The notes below the pieces were generated by a model, which ran no database searches, had not been told where the DNA came from, and worked only from the letters and a program-made list of their open reading frames with translations. From an uncultured Prevotella sp. (GTDB lineage: Bacteria; Bacteroidota; Bacteroidia; Bacteroidales; Bacteroidaceae), in NCBI GenBank assembly GCA_946614435.1, contig CAMOGW010000017.1, positions 1 through 48,027 on the forward strand: 48,027 nucleotides of DNA. Direction: 5' to 3'. Positions 18,601 through 26,641 of the stretch are shown one piece after another. The number at the start of each line of letters is the position of its first letter. Positions within the stretch are counted from its first letter, which is position 1. A program made the translations under genes and the position numbers.

Positions 18601-18706
18601 AAAGGGTTGTGGTTTGATGTAGAAAAGAGATATAAAGCAATCAGCTTTATACTATACACAGCGCAATATGGTTGTGGTTTGATGTAGAAAAGAGGTATAA
18701 AGCAAT
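15658..18706 (+). CRISPR. CRISPR array 1: 47 repeats, 46 spacers
   Basis: By direct count there are 47 copies of a 36-base repeat that begins GTTGTGGTTTGATGTAG and ends ATATAAAGCAAT, separated by 29-30-base spacers. All repeats appear identical except one near 18343 (TTTAATG instead of TTTGATG) and the last at 18671 (AGAGGTATAAAG). Degeneracy at the right end places the leader at the cas2 side. The repeat's 5' part pairs with the divergent tracrRNA, fixing the crRNA orientation as + strand. The many short open frames through this region (recurring LYISFLHQTTT and similar) are repeat translations, not genes. Confidence 0.98.
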
Positions 18707-18756
18707 CCTATGAAGAAAGAATTTTGCGCCAAAGTCGAAGATCTGAAATAAAATGT

Positions 18757-18829
18757 ATCTGCTCCCATCTGCTCCACTCGTAATAATCTGATTATCTGAC
18801 GGATGAAGATGGGAGCAGATGGAGCAGAT
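18757..18829. repeat. CATCTGCTCC-type inverted repeat
   Basis: ATCTGCTCCCATCTGCTCC (18757-18775) faces GGAGCAGATGGAGCAGAT (18812-18829), giving an 18-19-base stem. The same 10-11-base unit recurs at 34801-34940. It lies between the array end and the next gene; no T-run follows. Confidence 0.65.
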
Positions 18830-18984
18830 GTTTTCAAACTTGATGTATAGTGAAATGTGTTATACTTACTGCTTAGCTCTATATATTTGCTACTTGACTC
18901 TATATTTTATAAATTATGTGGGGAGAGCGTGTAATATTTGAAAACAAATTCTTATCTTTGCGGTATCAAAAAAACGATTATAGT

Positions 18985-19350
18985 ATGAGAACAACACCAG
19001 AATATATCACAGAACTTCAGCCGGGCGAGATATTCGTGTTCGGTAGTAATCTTGAAGGAATGCATGGCGGTGGAGCAGCTTACTTGGCTTACCGCAAGTT
19101 TGGAGCCGTCATGGGACAGGGCGTAGGTCTGCAAGGCCGTAGCTATGGCATCCCGACGATGCAGGGCGGGGTGGAGACCATCCGTCCGTATGTAGATGAG
19201 TTCATCCGGTTTGCAAAGGAGCATCCTGAACTGACGTTTCTCGTCACTCGCATCGGCTGTGGCATTGCCGGCTTCAGGAATGAAGAGATTTCCCCACTCT
19301 TTGCCGAAGCACATGGGGTGGCGAACATCGTGCTGCCTCCAGGATGGTGA
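18985..19350 (+). CDS. Small A1S_2505-like protein
   Basis: Protein of 121 aa from the ATG at 18985. A longer frame to 18916 is rejected because the -7 box TATCTTTG lies at 18953-18960. The core FVFGSNLEGMHGGGAAYLAY and FGAVMGQGVGLQGRSYGIPT, followed by RIGCGIAGF, matches a family that I recall under the name A1S_2505 phage non-structural protein. The glycine-rich loops and the GCGIAG motif are reminiscent of macro domains, which bind ADP-ribose, but that is only a resemblance. It stands alone immediately after CRISPR array 1, where an anti-phage or phage-derived role would fit. No function is established here. Confidence 0.7.
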   Translation: MRTTPEYITELQPGEIFVFGSNLEGMHGGGAAYLAYRKFGAVMGQGVGLQGRSYGIPTMQGGVETIRPYVDEFIRFAKEHPELTFLVTRIGCGIAGFRNEEISPLFAEAHGVANIVLPPGW

Positions 19351-19426
19351 TATCTTATTAGCAATGCGCTCTGAATAGGGGGGAATTACCTACTTCTTGT
19401 TAATCTGAATTTACAGGCCGTGGCAG

Positions 19427-19467
19427 GTGTGCAATACTGAAAACACTCGTTTTTAGGTATTGCACAC
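19427..19467. promoter_or_regulatory. Palindromic operator-like site before DUF2023-flavodoxin
   Basis: GTGTGCAATAC (19427-19437) and its exact reverse complement GTATTGCACAC (19457-19467) flank an inner near-match TGAAAAC/GTTTTTA, making a 41-base near-palindrome. The right arm overlaps the -33 side of the promoter, the usual position for a repressor or activator site. A single half-site with the same promoter spacing occurs at 4609. Confidence 0.6.
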
Positions 19468-19490
19468 TTCGGATTTTCGCCCTAACTTTG
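19450..19490 (+). promoter_or_regulatory. Extended promoter TTTTTAGGTATTGC-N19-TAACTTTG
   Basis: The motif at 19450-19463 and the -7 box at 19483-19490 are 19 bases apart, the same geometry as at 4609-4649. Transcription should begin near 19497, which places the DUF2023 start at 19517. Confidence 0.65.
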
Positions 19491-19516
19491 CACTTTGTAA
19501 AACAAGACGGAAAGAC

Positions 19517-19915
19517 ATGAGAGCTACAACTACTATCCCTACGGAGATGAAGGTGCTGATGAACCACATCTATGAACTGCACAAGGGCGTGCGGCAGATG
19601 GTGCTGTTCACCTGTAATAAGAAATATGGCGAGCAGGCCGTGTCAAGACTGGAGAGTCAGGGCATTCCGTATGTTCTGCAACCTGCTGGGCAACAGAACA
19701 TAAATGTTTACTTTGGGCGAAGAGAGTGTCTGGAGACCGTCCGGCTCATCGTGACTCGTCCGCTGAATCAGCTCACACCCGAGGAGGACTTCATCCTCGG
19801 GGCAATGCTCGGCTACGACATTTGCGCTCAGTGCGAACGATACTGCAAGCGCAAGTGTGAGCGTAAATGTGAATGTAAGGGGCATTGTGACGGCCAGTGC
19901 ATCAACAAGAACTGA
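19517..19915 (+). CDS. DUF2023 protein with a cysteine-rich tail
   Basis: Protein of 132 aa. The ATG at 19517 is chosen because a longer frame to 19460 would begin upstream of the promoter; MKVLMNH at 19544 is an alternative. The body (NHIYELHKGVRQMVLFT, INVYFGRRECLETV, LTPEEDFILGAMLGYDICAQCERY) matches DUF2023, a small family that in Bacteroidota sits beside flavodoxin, as here. The last 25 residues are unusual: CAQCERYCKRKCERKCECKG then HCDGQC, eight or more cysteines alternating with Lys/Arg/Glu, suggesting a metal or cluster site, or a disulphide-rich tail. The flavodoxin gene follows after 48 bases and probably shares the transcript. The function is unknown; the context suggests a redox or iron-limitation role. 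Confidence 0.8.
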   Translation: MRATTTIPTEMKVLMNHIYELHKGVRQMVLFTCNKKYGEQAVSRLESQGIPYVLQPAGQQNINVYFGRRECLETVRLIVTRPLNQLTPEEDFILGAMLGYDICAQCERYCKRKCERKCECKGHCDGQCINKN

Positions 19916-19963
19916 GATACTGCAAGGATATTTTGTAACCATTCTTATTTTTTTAAAAACAAC

Positions 19964-20458
19964 ATGAACACAACAATCGTTATTTATGGTTCCTCAACAG
20001 GAACCTGTGAGGCCATCGCAGAGAAGATTGCCTCGAAACTGGGATGTGATGCCCTGAACGTGCAGGAACTGACGGCTGACATCGTGGCCGCCAACCAAAA
20101 TCTGATTCTCGGAACGTCAACCTGGGGGGCTGGCGAACTGCAGGATGACTGGTATGACGGACTGAAAATCCTGCAAGGTGCCGACCTCAAGGGAAAAACG
20201 GTGGCCCTGTTCGGCTGCGGTGACTGCTCGTCGTATAGCGACACGTTCGTAGGAGGAATGGGCGAGCTCTACAATGGTATTAAGGACAGTGGGGCTCACT
20301 TCATAGGGAGCGTTGAAACCGACGGCTACACTTACGATGATTCTGAGGCCGTGATTGACGGTAAGTTTATCGGACTGCCGCTTGACGACATCAATGAGGA
20401 TGACAGGACTGACGGGCGCATCGACTCGTGGATTGCTCAGATTTCACCCAGTCTGTGA
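19964..20458 (+). CDS. fldA: Flavodoxin
   Basis: Small FMN-binding electron carrier of 164 aa that can replace ferredoxin when iron is scarce. The FMN phosphate loop is YGSSTGTCEAIA (residues about 8-19), the 50s loop is TSTWGAGELQDDW with the flavin-stacking Trp, and the 90s loop is FGCGDCSSYSD, then YTYDDSEAVIDGKFIGLPLD of long-chain flavodoxins. It is complete and soluble. It lies downstream of DUF2023 under the palindromic promoter, a pairing known in other Bacteroidota. Confidence 0.94.
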   Translation: MNTTIVIYGSSTGTCEAIAEKIASKLGCDALNVQELTADIVAANQNLILGTSTWGAGELQDDWYDGLKILQGADLKGKTVALFGCGDCSSYSDTFVGGMGELYNGIKDSGAHFIGSVETDGYTYDDSEAVIDGKFIGLPLDDINEDDRTDGRIDSWIAQISPSL

Positions 20459-20552
20459 CTGATTGCAACTGATTGCAAGAGGGGCAAGCCGTAAAAAAAT
20501 GATAGAAGATACTGCTGTTTTTCATTTTTTCTTCCTATCTTTGCGCTTGGAT

Positions 20553-21215
20553 ATGGAAAGAAGAGATTTTTTAGCTGCCTTGGAACGGCATGCGGAACTG
20601 ATTGAGAAAATACGGCAGTCGGCTCACGACTTGCACCAGAGTGTGAATCAGACGTATGGTAAAGAGCTGCCATACGGCTATCATCTTGACATGGTGGTCA
20701 CATTGGTCCGTGAATACGGGCACTTGGTGTGCGCCCAAGAGGCTGATGTGTTGCCGATGTTGTTTGGCGGATATTATCATGACAGCATTGAGGATGCCCG
20801 GCTGACGTATAATGACGTGAAGAAGGTGGCCGCAGGGTTCATGAATGACGAGCAGGCGCTGATGGCAACGGAGATTGTCTATGCGCTGACCAACGACAAG
20901 GGGCGGAACAGGGCTGAGCGTGCTGGTGAGAAATACTATGCCGGCATTCGCTCTACGCCATACGCACCATTCACGAAGATGTGTGACCGGGTGGCAAATA
21001 TCACGTTCTCATGTTCGGGTACTGATGTCGAGAATCAGCGCATGAAGGAGATATACAAAGCTGAGGTGCCTCATTTCCTGTCATCGATTGATCCGCATAG
21101 TGACGACCTCAGGCTGAAGGTACCTGTGGAACTGATAGAGGTGCTGGCCGAACAGCTGATTGATGATATGGAACGAGAGGAGTGGCTGGCCGAAACGCTT
21201 GCTGCCCGTCAATGA
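20553..21215 (+). CDS. HD-domain phosphohydrolase, SpoT/MESH1-like
   Basis: Protein of 220 aa from the ATG at 20553, ten bases after a -7 box TATCTTTG (20536-20543), so the leader is very short. A longer frame to 20463 would begin before the promoter. The sequence YYHDSIEDARLTYNDV carries the HD and ED pairs (H76, D77, E80, D81) seen in (p)ppGpp hydrolases, and KMCDRVANI corresponds to the KLADRLHNM motif of that fold. No synthetase, TGS or ACT domain is present, so it would be a small stand-alone hydrolase of the MESH1 or small-alarmone-hydrolase kind. The substrate is inferred from the motif pattern; another nucleotide is possible. It has its own promoter and a strong terminator. Confidence 0.75.
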   Translation: MERRDFLAALERHAELIEKIRQSAHDLHQSVNQTYGKELPYGYHLDMVVTLVREYGHLVCAQEADVLPMLFGGYYHDSIEDARLTYNDVKKVAAGFMNDEQALMATEIVYALTNDKGRNRAERAGEKYYAGIRSTPYAPFTKMCDRVANITFSCSGTDVENQRMKEIYKAEVPHFLSSIDPHSDDLRLKVPVELIEVLAEQLIDDMEREEWLAETLAARQ

Positions 21216-21223
21216 AAAAAAGT

Positions 21224-21266
21224 AAAAAAAAACGCCACTCGCGGTTCGTGAGTGGCGTTTTTTTTT
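21224..21266. terminator. Strong bidirectional terminator
   Basis: A stem ACGCCACTC/GAGTGGCGT with loop GCGGTTCGT is flanked by a run of A on the left and a run of nine T on the right. It separates the HD gene on the + strand from the MFS gene that ends on the minus strand at 21288. Confidence 0.9.
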
Positions 21267-21287
21267 CGTTTATAGTAAGAATGCTGT

Positions 21288-22910
21288 TTATGCCTTGATG
21301 TTAGGCTCTTCCAGTCCGAGACCTTTCTTCTTGTCAATAGCTTTCAGTACGAAGCCGAGTATCAGGGCGGCTACTCCGAGACATGCGAGCATCACCAGCG
21401 GAGCGGTGTAGTCGAGCTCAGTAGCGCTGGCACCTTCGGGATTGGTTGCGTCGAGTACCTTACCGATGAGGAGTGGGAACAGCCACAGGCCAATGTTCTG
21501 GATCCAGAAGATGAGCGCGTAGGCAGAGCCAATGACCTTGGCATCGACCAGCTTGGGCACTGAGGGCCAAAGCGATGCTGGCACCAGTGAGAATGATGCA
21601 CCGAGCACCAGAATCGTGGTATAGGCAACGATGATGCCACCCACGGCGCTGCCCTTGAACAGAGGCAGAACGAAAGCAAACGTGAGGTGACAGCCGATGA
21701 GTAGCAGAGAACCGAGCACCAGCATGGAGACGGCCTTGCCGTGGTTGTCGAGATAGTTGCCGAGAATGGGCGTGATGAGCACAGCCAGCAAGGGGAAGAC
21801 TGCGAAGATGCTTTCAGCTGTCTGGCGCATGAAGCCCATGTAGCAATAGGTGATGAGAGCCAGAATGGAGAGACAGAGCAGACCGTAACGGCGCGACTTG
21901 TCTTTCTGGAAATTGCTGGCAAAGCCTGCTGCAGCCACGATGAGCATGATGATGTACTGAACGATGGTCACGCTCTCACTTGCCCAGAACGAGTCGGTAG
22001 CAGGAGGGGTGAGCGTGAGGTTGCACTGCAACATGTTAACAGCATACTTCTGGAAGGGGAAGATGGCTGAGTAGTAGAGCACACAGAGCAGGGCCACAAT
22101 CCAAAAGCCGCTGTCGGTCAGGATTCTGCCTAAATCGCTGATTTTGAAAGGATCGTCTTTCTCCTCAGCCTCACCAGTCTGGGCATCGAGCTTCTGATCC
22201 ATCACGAAATAGACAATGGTCATGATGAGGGCGATGCACATGAGCACCACGCCGAAAGCTACAGAACGGCTCACGCTGATCTCTCCACCCAGACGGGCAA
22301 AGAAGGGCGAAAAAATCATGCAGGTGGCCACACCGAGACGGGCCAGTGCCATCTCGGAACCCATAGCCAGTGCCATTTCACGACCCTTGAACCATTTCAC
22401 GATACCACGGCTCACGGTGATGCCTGCCATTTCGCAGCCACATCCGAAAATCATGAAGCCGCAGGCTGCAAACTTAGCCGATGCGGGCATGCCTTCATAG
22501 AAGGGTGCTACGCCCAGTTCCTGAAACAGGGGAACGTAGTTCAGGTGAGTGTTGAACCATGCCTCCAGTTCGGTGCCAATGAATGAATCGCTCACGGCAT
22601 ACCATTTGATGCAAGCACCAATGAGCATGACCGCAGCTGAGAGCACGGCAGTGAAGCGAACGCCCATCTTGTCGAGAATGATGCCGGCGAAGATGAGGAA
22701 GAATGCGAACACATTGAGAAACACCTCAGCACCTTGCATGGTGCCAAAGGCAGTAGAATCCCATCCACGCTCGGTCTGCATCAGATCCTTGATGGGTGAC
22801 AGAATGTCCATGAAAATGTAGCTGCAGAACATGGCGAGAGCCAGAAGCAGCAGAGCTGACCAGCGCATGGCCGCGCTGTCACGTAAAGTTTTTTGAATTG
22901 CTTGTGACAT
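21288..22910 (-). CDS. Major facilitator superfamily transporter
   Basis: Integral membrane protein of 540 aa with about twelve hydrophobic helices split by a central cytoplasmic loop (DQKLDAQTGEAEEKDDPFK, about residues 238-256). Features typical of the family include the loop ILDKMGVRF after helix 2 (GxLxDRxGxR-like) and VKWFKGREMALAMGSEMALAR between helices 4 and 5. The N-terminus MSQAIQKTLRDSAAMRWSAL has no signal peptide, as expected. It is the last gene of the yidC-DUF1846-S9 peptidase operon, 21 bases after the peptidase; with a secreted peptidase directly upstream, uptake of peptides or related nutrients is a reasonable guess only. Confidence 0.88.
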   Translation of the reverse strand: MSQAIQKTLRDSAAMRWSALLLLALAMFCSYIFMDILSPIKDLMQTERGWDSTAFGTMQGAEVFLNVFAFFLIFAGIILDKMGVRFTAVLSAAVMLIGACIKWYAVSDSFIGTELEAWFNTHLNYVPLFQELGVAPFYEGMPASAKFAACGFMIFGCGCEMAGITVSRGIVKWFKGREMALAMGSEMALARLGVATCMIFSPFFARLGGEISVSRSVAFGVVLMCIALIMTIVYFVMDQKLDAQTGEAEEKDDPFKISDLGRILTDSGFWIVALLCVLYYSAIFPFQKYAVNMLQCNLTLTPPATDSFWASESVTIVQYIIMLIVAAAGFASNFQKDKSRRYGLLCLSILALITYCYMGFMRQTAESIFAVFPLLAVLITPILGNYLDNHGKAVSMLVLGSLLLIGCHLTFAFVLPLFKGSAVGGIIVAYTTILVLGASFSLVPASLWPSVPKLVDAKVIGSAYALIFWIQNIGLWLFPLLIGKVLDATNPEGASATELDYTAPLVMLACLGVAALILGFVLKAIDKKKGLGLEEPNIKA

Positions 22911-22931
22911 GTTTATTTTTTCGTTATTCCG

Positions 22932-25118
22932 TTATTTCGTTTTCAGCCAGCGGTCCAACCAGTTGAAGTAGGTGCGCTGCCACAAAATGCCGTTCTGGGG
23001 CTTCAGCACCCAGTGGTTCTCGTCGGGGAATATGAGCAACTGTGCTTCAATGCCGCGCATGCGAGCTGCATTGAAGGCCGACATGCCCTGAGTGGCGTTA
23101 ATGCGATAGTCCTTCTCACCATGAATACAGAGAATGGGGGTGTCCCACTTGTCAACGAAGCGATGGGGAGAGTTGGCATAGGTGCGACGGGCATTGGCTG
23201 TTTGGTCTTTGTTCCAATAGGCATCGTCGTATTCCCAGTTCGAGAACCAGTTCTCCTCGGTCTCGGTGTACATCGCTTCCAAGTTGAAAGCACCGTCGTG
23301 GGCAATGAAACACTTGAAACGGCCCTCATGGTGACCAGCCAGATAGTAAACTGAGAATCCGCCAAACGAGGCACCTACGCAGCCCAGACGATCTTTGTCA
23401 ACATAGGGCAGGGTGGTGGCATCGTCGATGGCAGACATGTAGTCCTTCATGCACTGGCCAGTCCAGTCACCGCTGATTTCCTCAAGCCACTCCTGTCCGA
23501 AGCCGGGCAGACCGTGACGGTTGGGAGCCACGATGATATAGCCCTGCGAAGCCATGATGAAGAAGTTCCAACGATAGCTCCAGAACTGGGAAACGGGACT
23601 CTGAGGACCGCCTTCGCAGAAGAGCAGGGTGGGGTACTTTTTGGTTTCGTCGAAGTTGGGGGGAAGGATAATCCATGTCAGCATCTCATGACCATCGGTA
23701 GTCTTCACCCAACGCTGTTGTACGCTGGGCTTGCCCAGTTGGTCAAGGATGTGCTTGTTCTCTTCGGTAATCTGTGAAAGGATGGTCTTCTCGGGCTTTT
23801 TTGAGTTCGGCGTCACCAGATAGAGATCGGCAGGTGCCGTGTAGCTGTGACGTTCGGCCAGCAACTGCTTGCCATTGTTCATCATCTGGATGGAACCGAA
23901 GTCAGCCCATGTGTTCGTCAGTTGCTTAACCTCGCCTTTCCAGTTGATGGAATAGAGATTCTCGGTTGCATGCCACACTCCGATAAAGTAAATCTGCGCA
24001 TCTTTGGTGTTGTCGCTCCAGCAGAAGTCATCGACATGAGAATCGAACGACTCGGTGAGGAACTGACGATCGCCAGTAGCGAGATTGTAGCAGCACAGGC
24101 GCTGACGGTCGCTTTCATAGCCGTCGCGACTCATAGACAGCCAAGCCACGTACTTGCCATCGGGCGAGAACTTCGGGTTCTGATCGTAGCCGGGGAGGTT
24201 CTTCAGATTCTCCTCGCTGTTCACCGATTGCGTCTTCAGTGTCTTGGTCGGGTCAACGGCTGGATCGTTATAATTGGCAGGCTTGCAGAGGTTCTTTGTC
24301 TCGCGCGTACCAATATTATATAAATAGATGTCAGAGTCGGTCGAGATGGAGTAGGCCACGCCCGTCTTCTTGCGACAGGTGTAGGCTATCTGCTTCGAGT
24401 CCTTGCTCCAATCCAGCTGCTCAATACCGCCGAATGGCTCCATAGGGCATTCGAAGGGCTCACCCTCCAGAATGTCAATGGCTGTGCTCGAAATGCCGTC
24501 GGCTGTGACTTCAGCCACAAAAGGATGCTGAATCGTTTCCACATAGTGATCCCAGTGGCGATACATCAGGTCGGTGACCAGTCGGCCCGTTGCCTTGGGC
24601 AGGTCGCTGGGATTCTCCTTGATGCTGCCGTGATAGGGGATAGACTTCAGAAGAATGACCTTCGTACCGTCAGGCGAGAACTTATAGCCTTCGACCTCGC
24701 CTTTGGTCTGCGACAGCTGTTTGCGTGCCGACCCGTCACACTTCATCGACCACACCTCGCCTCCAGTGAGGAAAGCGATGGTCTCGTTGTCCAGCCACTG
24801 TGCGTCGGTCTCGTTCTTATTGCTCTCAGTGAGGAGCTTCTTGCCAGAGCCGTCGGCATTCATCATGTAGAGCACGTGGTGGCTCTTGTTGTACTTCACG
24901 CTGTAGTAGCCCACCTGATAGACAATGTGTTGTCCGTCGGGTGAAGCAGCATAGCTGCCGATGCGCCCCATAGCCCAAAGGGCCTCGGGTGTCATGCGGC
25001 CTTCGCTCACGGTAATGTGTTGTTTCCCAATCTTCACTTCGTTCTGTGCTTGAGTGGTTGTGATACCTGTAAGTCCGCAAAGGACTATCAGGGAGAGTGA
25101 TAACAGATGTTTTTTCAT
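22932..25118 (-). CDS. S9-family peptidase (prolyl oligopeptidase/DPP-type)
   Basis: Secreted serine peptidase of 728 aa. The start at 25118 gives a signal peptide (MKKHLLSLSLIVLCGLTGIT, with TQAQ before the mature end); a frame open to 25262 is rejected because its extra 48 residues overlap the upstream gene and lack a signal. Residues about 40-480 form a beta-propeller with repeated SPDG units (SPDGQHIV, SPDGTKVILL, SPDGKYVAWLS). The C-terminal alpha/beta hydrolase domain has the nucleophile S584 in GASFGGFS, D670 in HGEKDYRI and H702 in DENHWVL. All three catalytic residues are present. Members release dipeptides or cleave after proline or other small residues. It begins 5 bases after DUF1846, so it is in the same transcript. 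Confidence 0.92.
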   Translation of the reverse strand: MKKHLLSLSLIVLCGLTGITTTQAQNEVKIGKQHITVSEGRMTPEALWAMGRIGSYAASPDGQHIVYQVGYYSVKYNKSHHVLYMMNADGSGKKLLTESNKNETDAQWLDNETIAFLTGGEVWSMKCDGSARKQLSQTKGEVEGYKFSPDGTKVILLKSIPYHGSIKENPSDLPKATGRLVTDLMYRHWDHYVETIQHPFVAEVTADGISSTAIDILEGEPFECPMEPFGGIEQLDWSKDSKQIAYTCRKKTGVAYSISTDSDIYLYNIGTRETKNLCKPANYNDPAVDPTKTLKTQSVNSEENLKNLPGYDQNPKFSPDGKYVAWLSMSRDGYESDRQRLCCYNLATGDRQFLTESFDSHVDDFCWSDNTKDAQIYFIGVWHATENLYSINWKGEVKQLTNTWADFGSIQMMNNGKQLLAERHSYTAPADLYLVTPNSKKPEKTILSQITEENKHILDQLGKPSVQQRWVKTTDGHEMLTWIILPPNFDETKKYPTLLFCEGGPQSPVSQFWSYRWNFFIMASQGYIIVAPNRHGLPGFGQEWLEEISGDWTGQCMKDYMSAIDDATTLPYVDKDRLGCVGASFGGFSVYYLAGHHEGRFKCFIAHDGAFNLEAMYTETEENWFSNWEYDDAYWNKDQTANARRTYANSPHRFVDKWDTPILCIHGEKDYRINATQGMSAFNAARMRGIEAQLLIFPDENHWVLKPQNGILWQRTYFNWLDRWLKTK

Positions 25119-25123
25119 AGACC

Positions 25124-26620
25124 TTATTTTTTCTTGACGGGGTCGCAAGTCAGGCCGCAGCCCAACTTCTTGAATATCTTGCGGTCCACCTCGCTGAGCA
25201 TGACTGTGGAGTGGACCTGACATCCGTGCAGTTGCGGCAGCTGTGCAAGTGCACGGCGGCACTTGTCAGCCAGATCTGTGTCCCACTGTCCTGAACGCTC
25301 GTCGTGCTGTGAGAGTACAGAGAGTGCCACCAGCACCTCATCAGTGTGCAGGCGTGGATTGTGACCTCCAAGATATTCGATTTTTGTCTTCTGGATGGGT
25401 TCAATCATGCTTTGCGGAATCAGTTTCTCTTCATGATTGATGCCTGCCAGATGCTTCATGGCATTGAGCAGAAGAGCGGCTGAGCAACCCAGCAGGGGAG
25501 AAGATTTTGAGGTGATGATGGTGCCATCGGAAAGTTCGATGGCTGCTGCTGTATGTCCGCTTAGTTCCTGTTTGGCGGCAGCGGCTACGGTCACGCGGCG
25601 ATAGGCTGTGGTGATCTTGGCCTGATTGAAGAGCAACAGAATCTTGTTGATCTCTCGCTCGCAGTCCATGCCGTCGGCCAACTTATTCGTGGCCTCGTAG
25701 TAGCGGCGTATAATCTCGTCGCGGCTGGCCTGACAGCACACCTCATCGTCGGAGATGCAGAATCCCACCATGTTCACTCCCATGTCGGTGGGCGATTTGT
25801 AGGGGTTCTCTCCGTAGATGCCTTCGAAGAGTGCATTCAGCACGGGGAAAATCTCGATGTCGCGATTGTAGTTGACGGCTATCTTGTCGTAGGCCTCCAG
25901 ATGGAACGGGTCTATCATGTTCACATCGTTCAGATCGGCTGTGGCTGCTTCATAGGCAATGTTGACGGGATGCTTCAGCGGCAGGTTCCATACGGGGAAC
26001 GTCTCGAACTTTGCATAGCCGGCACGTGTGCCCCGCTTGTTCTCGTTGTAGAGCTGGCTCAGGCAAACTGCCATCTTGCCGCTGCCAGGACCGGGAGCCG
26101 TCACAATGACCAGTTCGCGCGAGGTCTCGACATAATCGTTCTTGCCGAATCCTTCATCGCTGGCTATCAGCTCTACGTTGTGGGGATAACCGTCTATCAG
26201 ATAGTGAATATACGATTTAATGCCCATGCGCTCCAGGCGATGACGGAAGAGGTCGGCTGCATGCTGACCGTTATAGTGGGTGATGACAACCGAGCCCACC
26301 ATGAAGTCGCGAGTCATGAATTCATCGCGCAGGCGCAGTACATCTTCATCATAGGTGATGCCCAGATCGGCTCTCACCTTGCTCTTCTCAATGTCCTCGG
26401 CGTTTACTACGATGACAATCTCCAGCTGGTCACGCAACTGAGCAAACATGCGCAGCTTGGAGTCGGGCTTGAAGCCCGGAAGCACGCGGGAAGCATGGTG
26501 GTCGTCGAACAGTTTGCCGCCGAGTTCAAGATAGAGCTTGCCATCGAACTTTGCTATCCGCTCACGGATGTGCTCCGACTGTATCTTCAGATACTTCTCG
26601 TTATCGAATCCTATCTTCAT
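25124..26620 (-). CDS. DUF1846 family protein
   Basis: Protein of 498 aa opening with MKIGFDNEKYLKIQSEHIRE and IAKFDGKLYLELGGKLFDDH, the standard start of this family, and carrying TAPGPGSGKMAVCLSQLYNE, a conserved P-loop-like stretch near residues 175-194. It appears soluble. Homologues are widespread in Firmicutes and Bacteroidota and have a known fold, but the reaction is not established to my knowledge. It lies between yidC (21 bases) and the S9 peptidase (5 bases). Length and ends look normal. Confidence 0.9.
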   Translation of the reverse strand: MKIGFDNEKYLKIQSEHIRERIAKFDGKLYLELGGKLFDDHHASRVLPGFKPDSKLRMFAQLRDQLEIVIVVNAEDIEKSKVRADLGITYDEDVLRLRDEFMTRDFMVGSVVITHYNGQHAADLFRHRLERMGIKSYIHYLIDGYPHNVELIASDEGFGKNDYVETSRELVIVTAPGPGSGKMAVCLSQLYNENKRGTRAGYAKFETFPVWNLPLKHPVNIAYEAATADLNDVNMIDPFHLEAYDKIAVNYNRDIEIFPVLNALFEGIYGENPYKSPTDMGVNMVGFCISDDEVCCQASRDEIIRRYYEATNKLADGMDCEREINKILLLFNQAKITTAYRRVTVAAAAKQELSGHTAAAIELSDGTIITSKSSPLLGCSAALLLNAMKHLAGINHEEKLIPQSMIEPIQKTKIEYLGGHNPRLHTDEVLVALSVLSQHDERSGQWDTDLADKCRRALAQLPQLHGCQVHSTVMLSEVDRKIFKKLGCGLTCDPVKKK

Positions 26621-26641
26621 TGTTATCCTTTTTTTTACAAG

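Noticed and set aside
15718..18837. Many open frames of 60-128 codons on both strands with repeated LYISFLHQTTT, CFISLFYIKPQ or LWFDVEKRYKA segments
   Set aside because: They are translations of the 36-base CRISPR repeat with spacers between; the apparent protein repeats follow the array period.
25119..25262. 48-residue N-terminal extension of the S9 peptidase
   Set aside because: It overlaps DUF1846, is not protein-like for the family and would bury the signal peptide.
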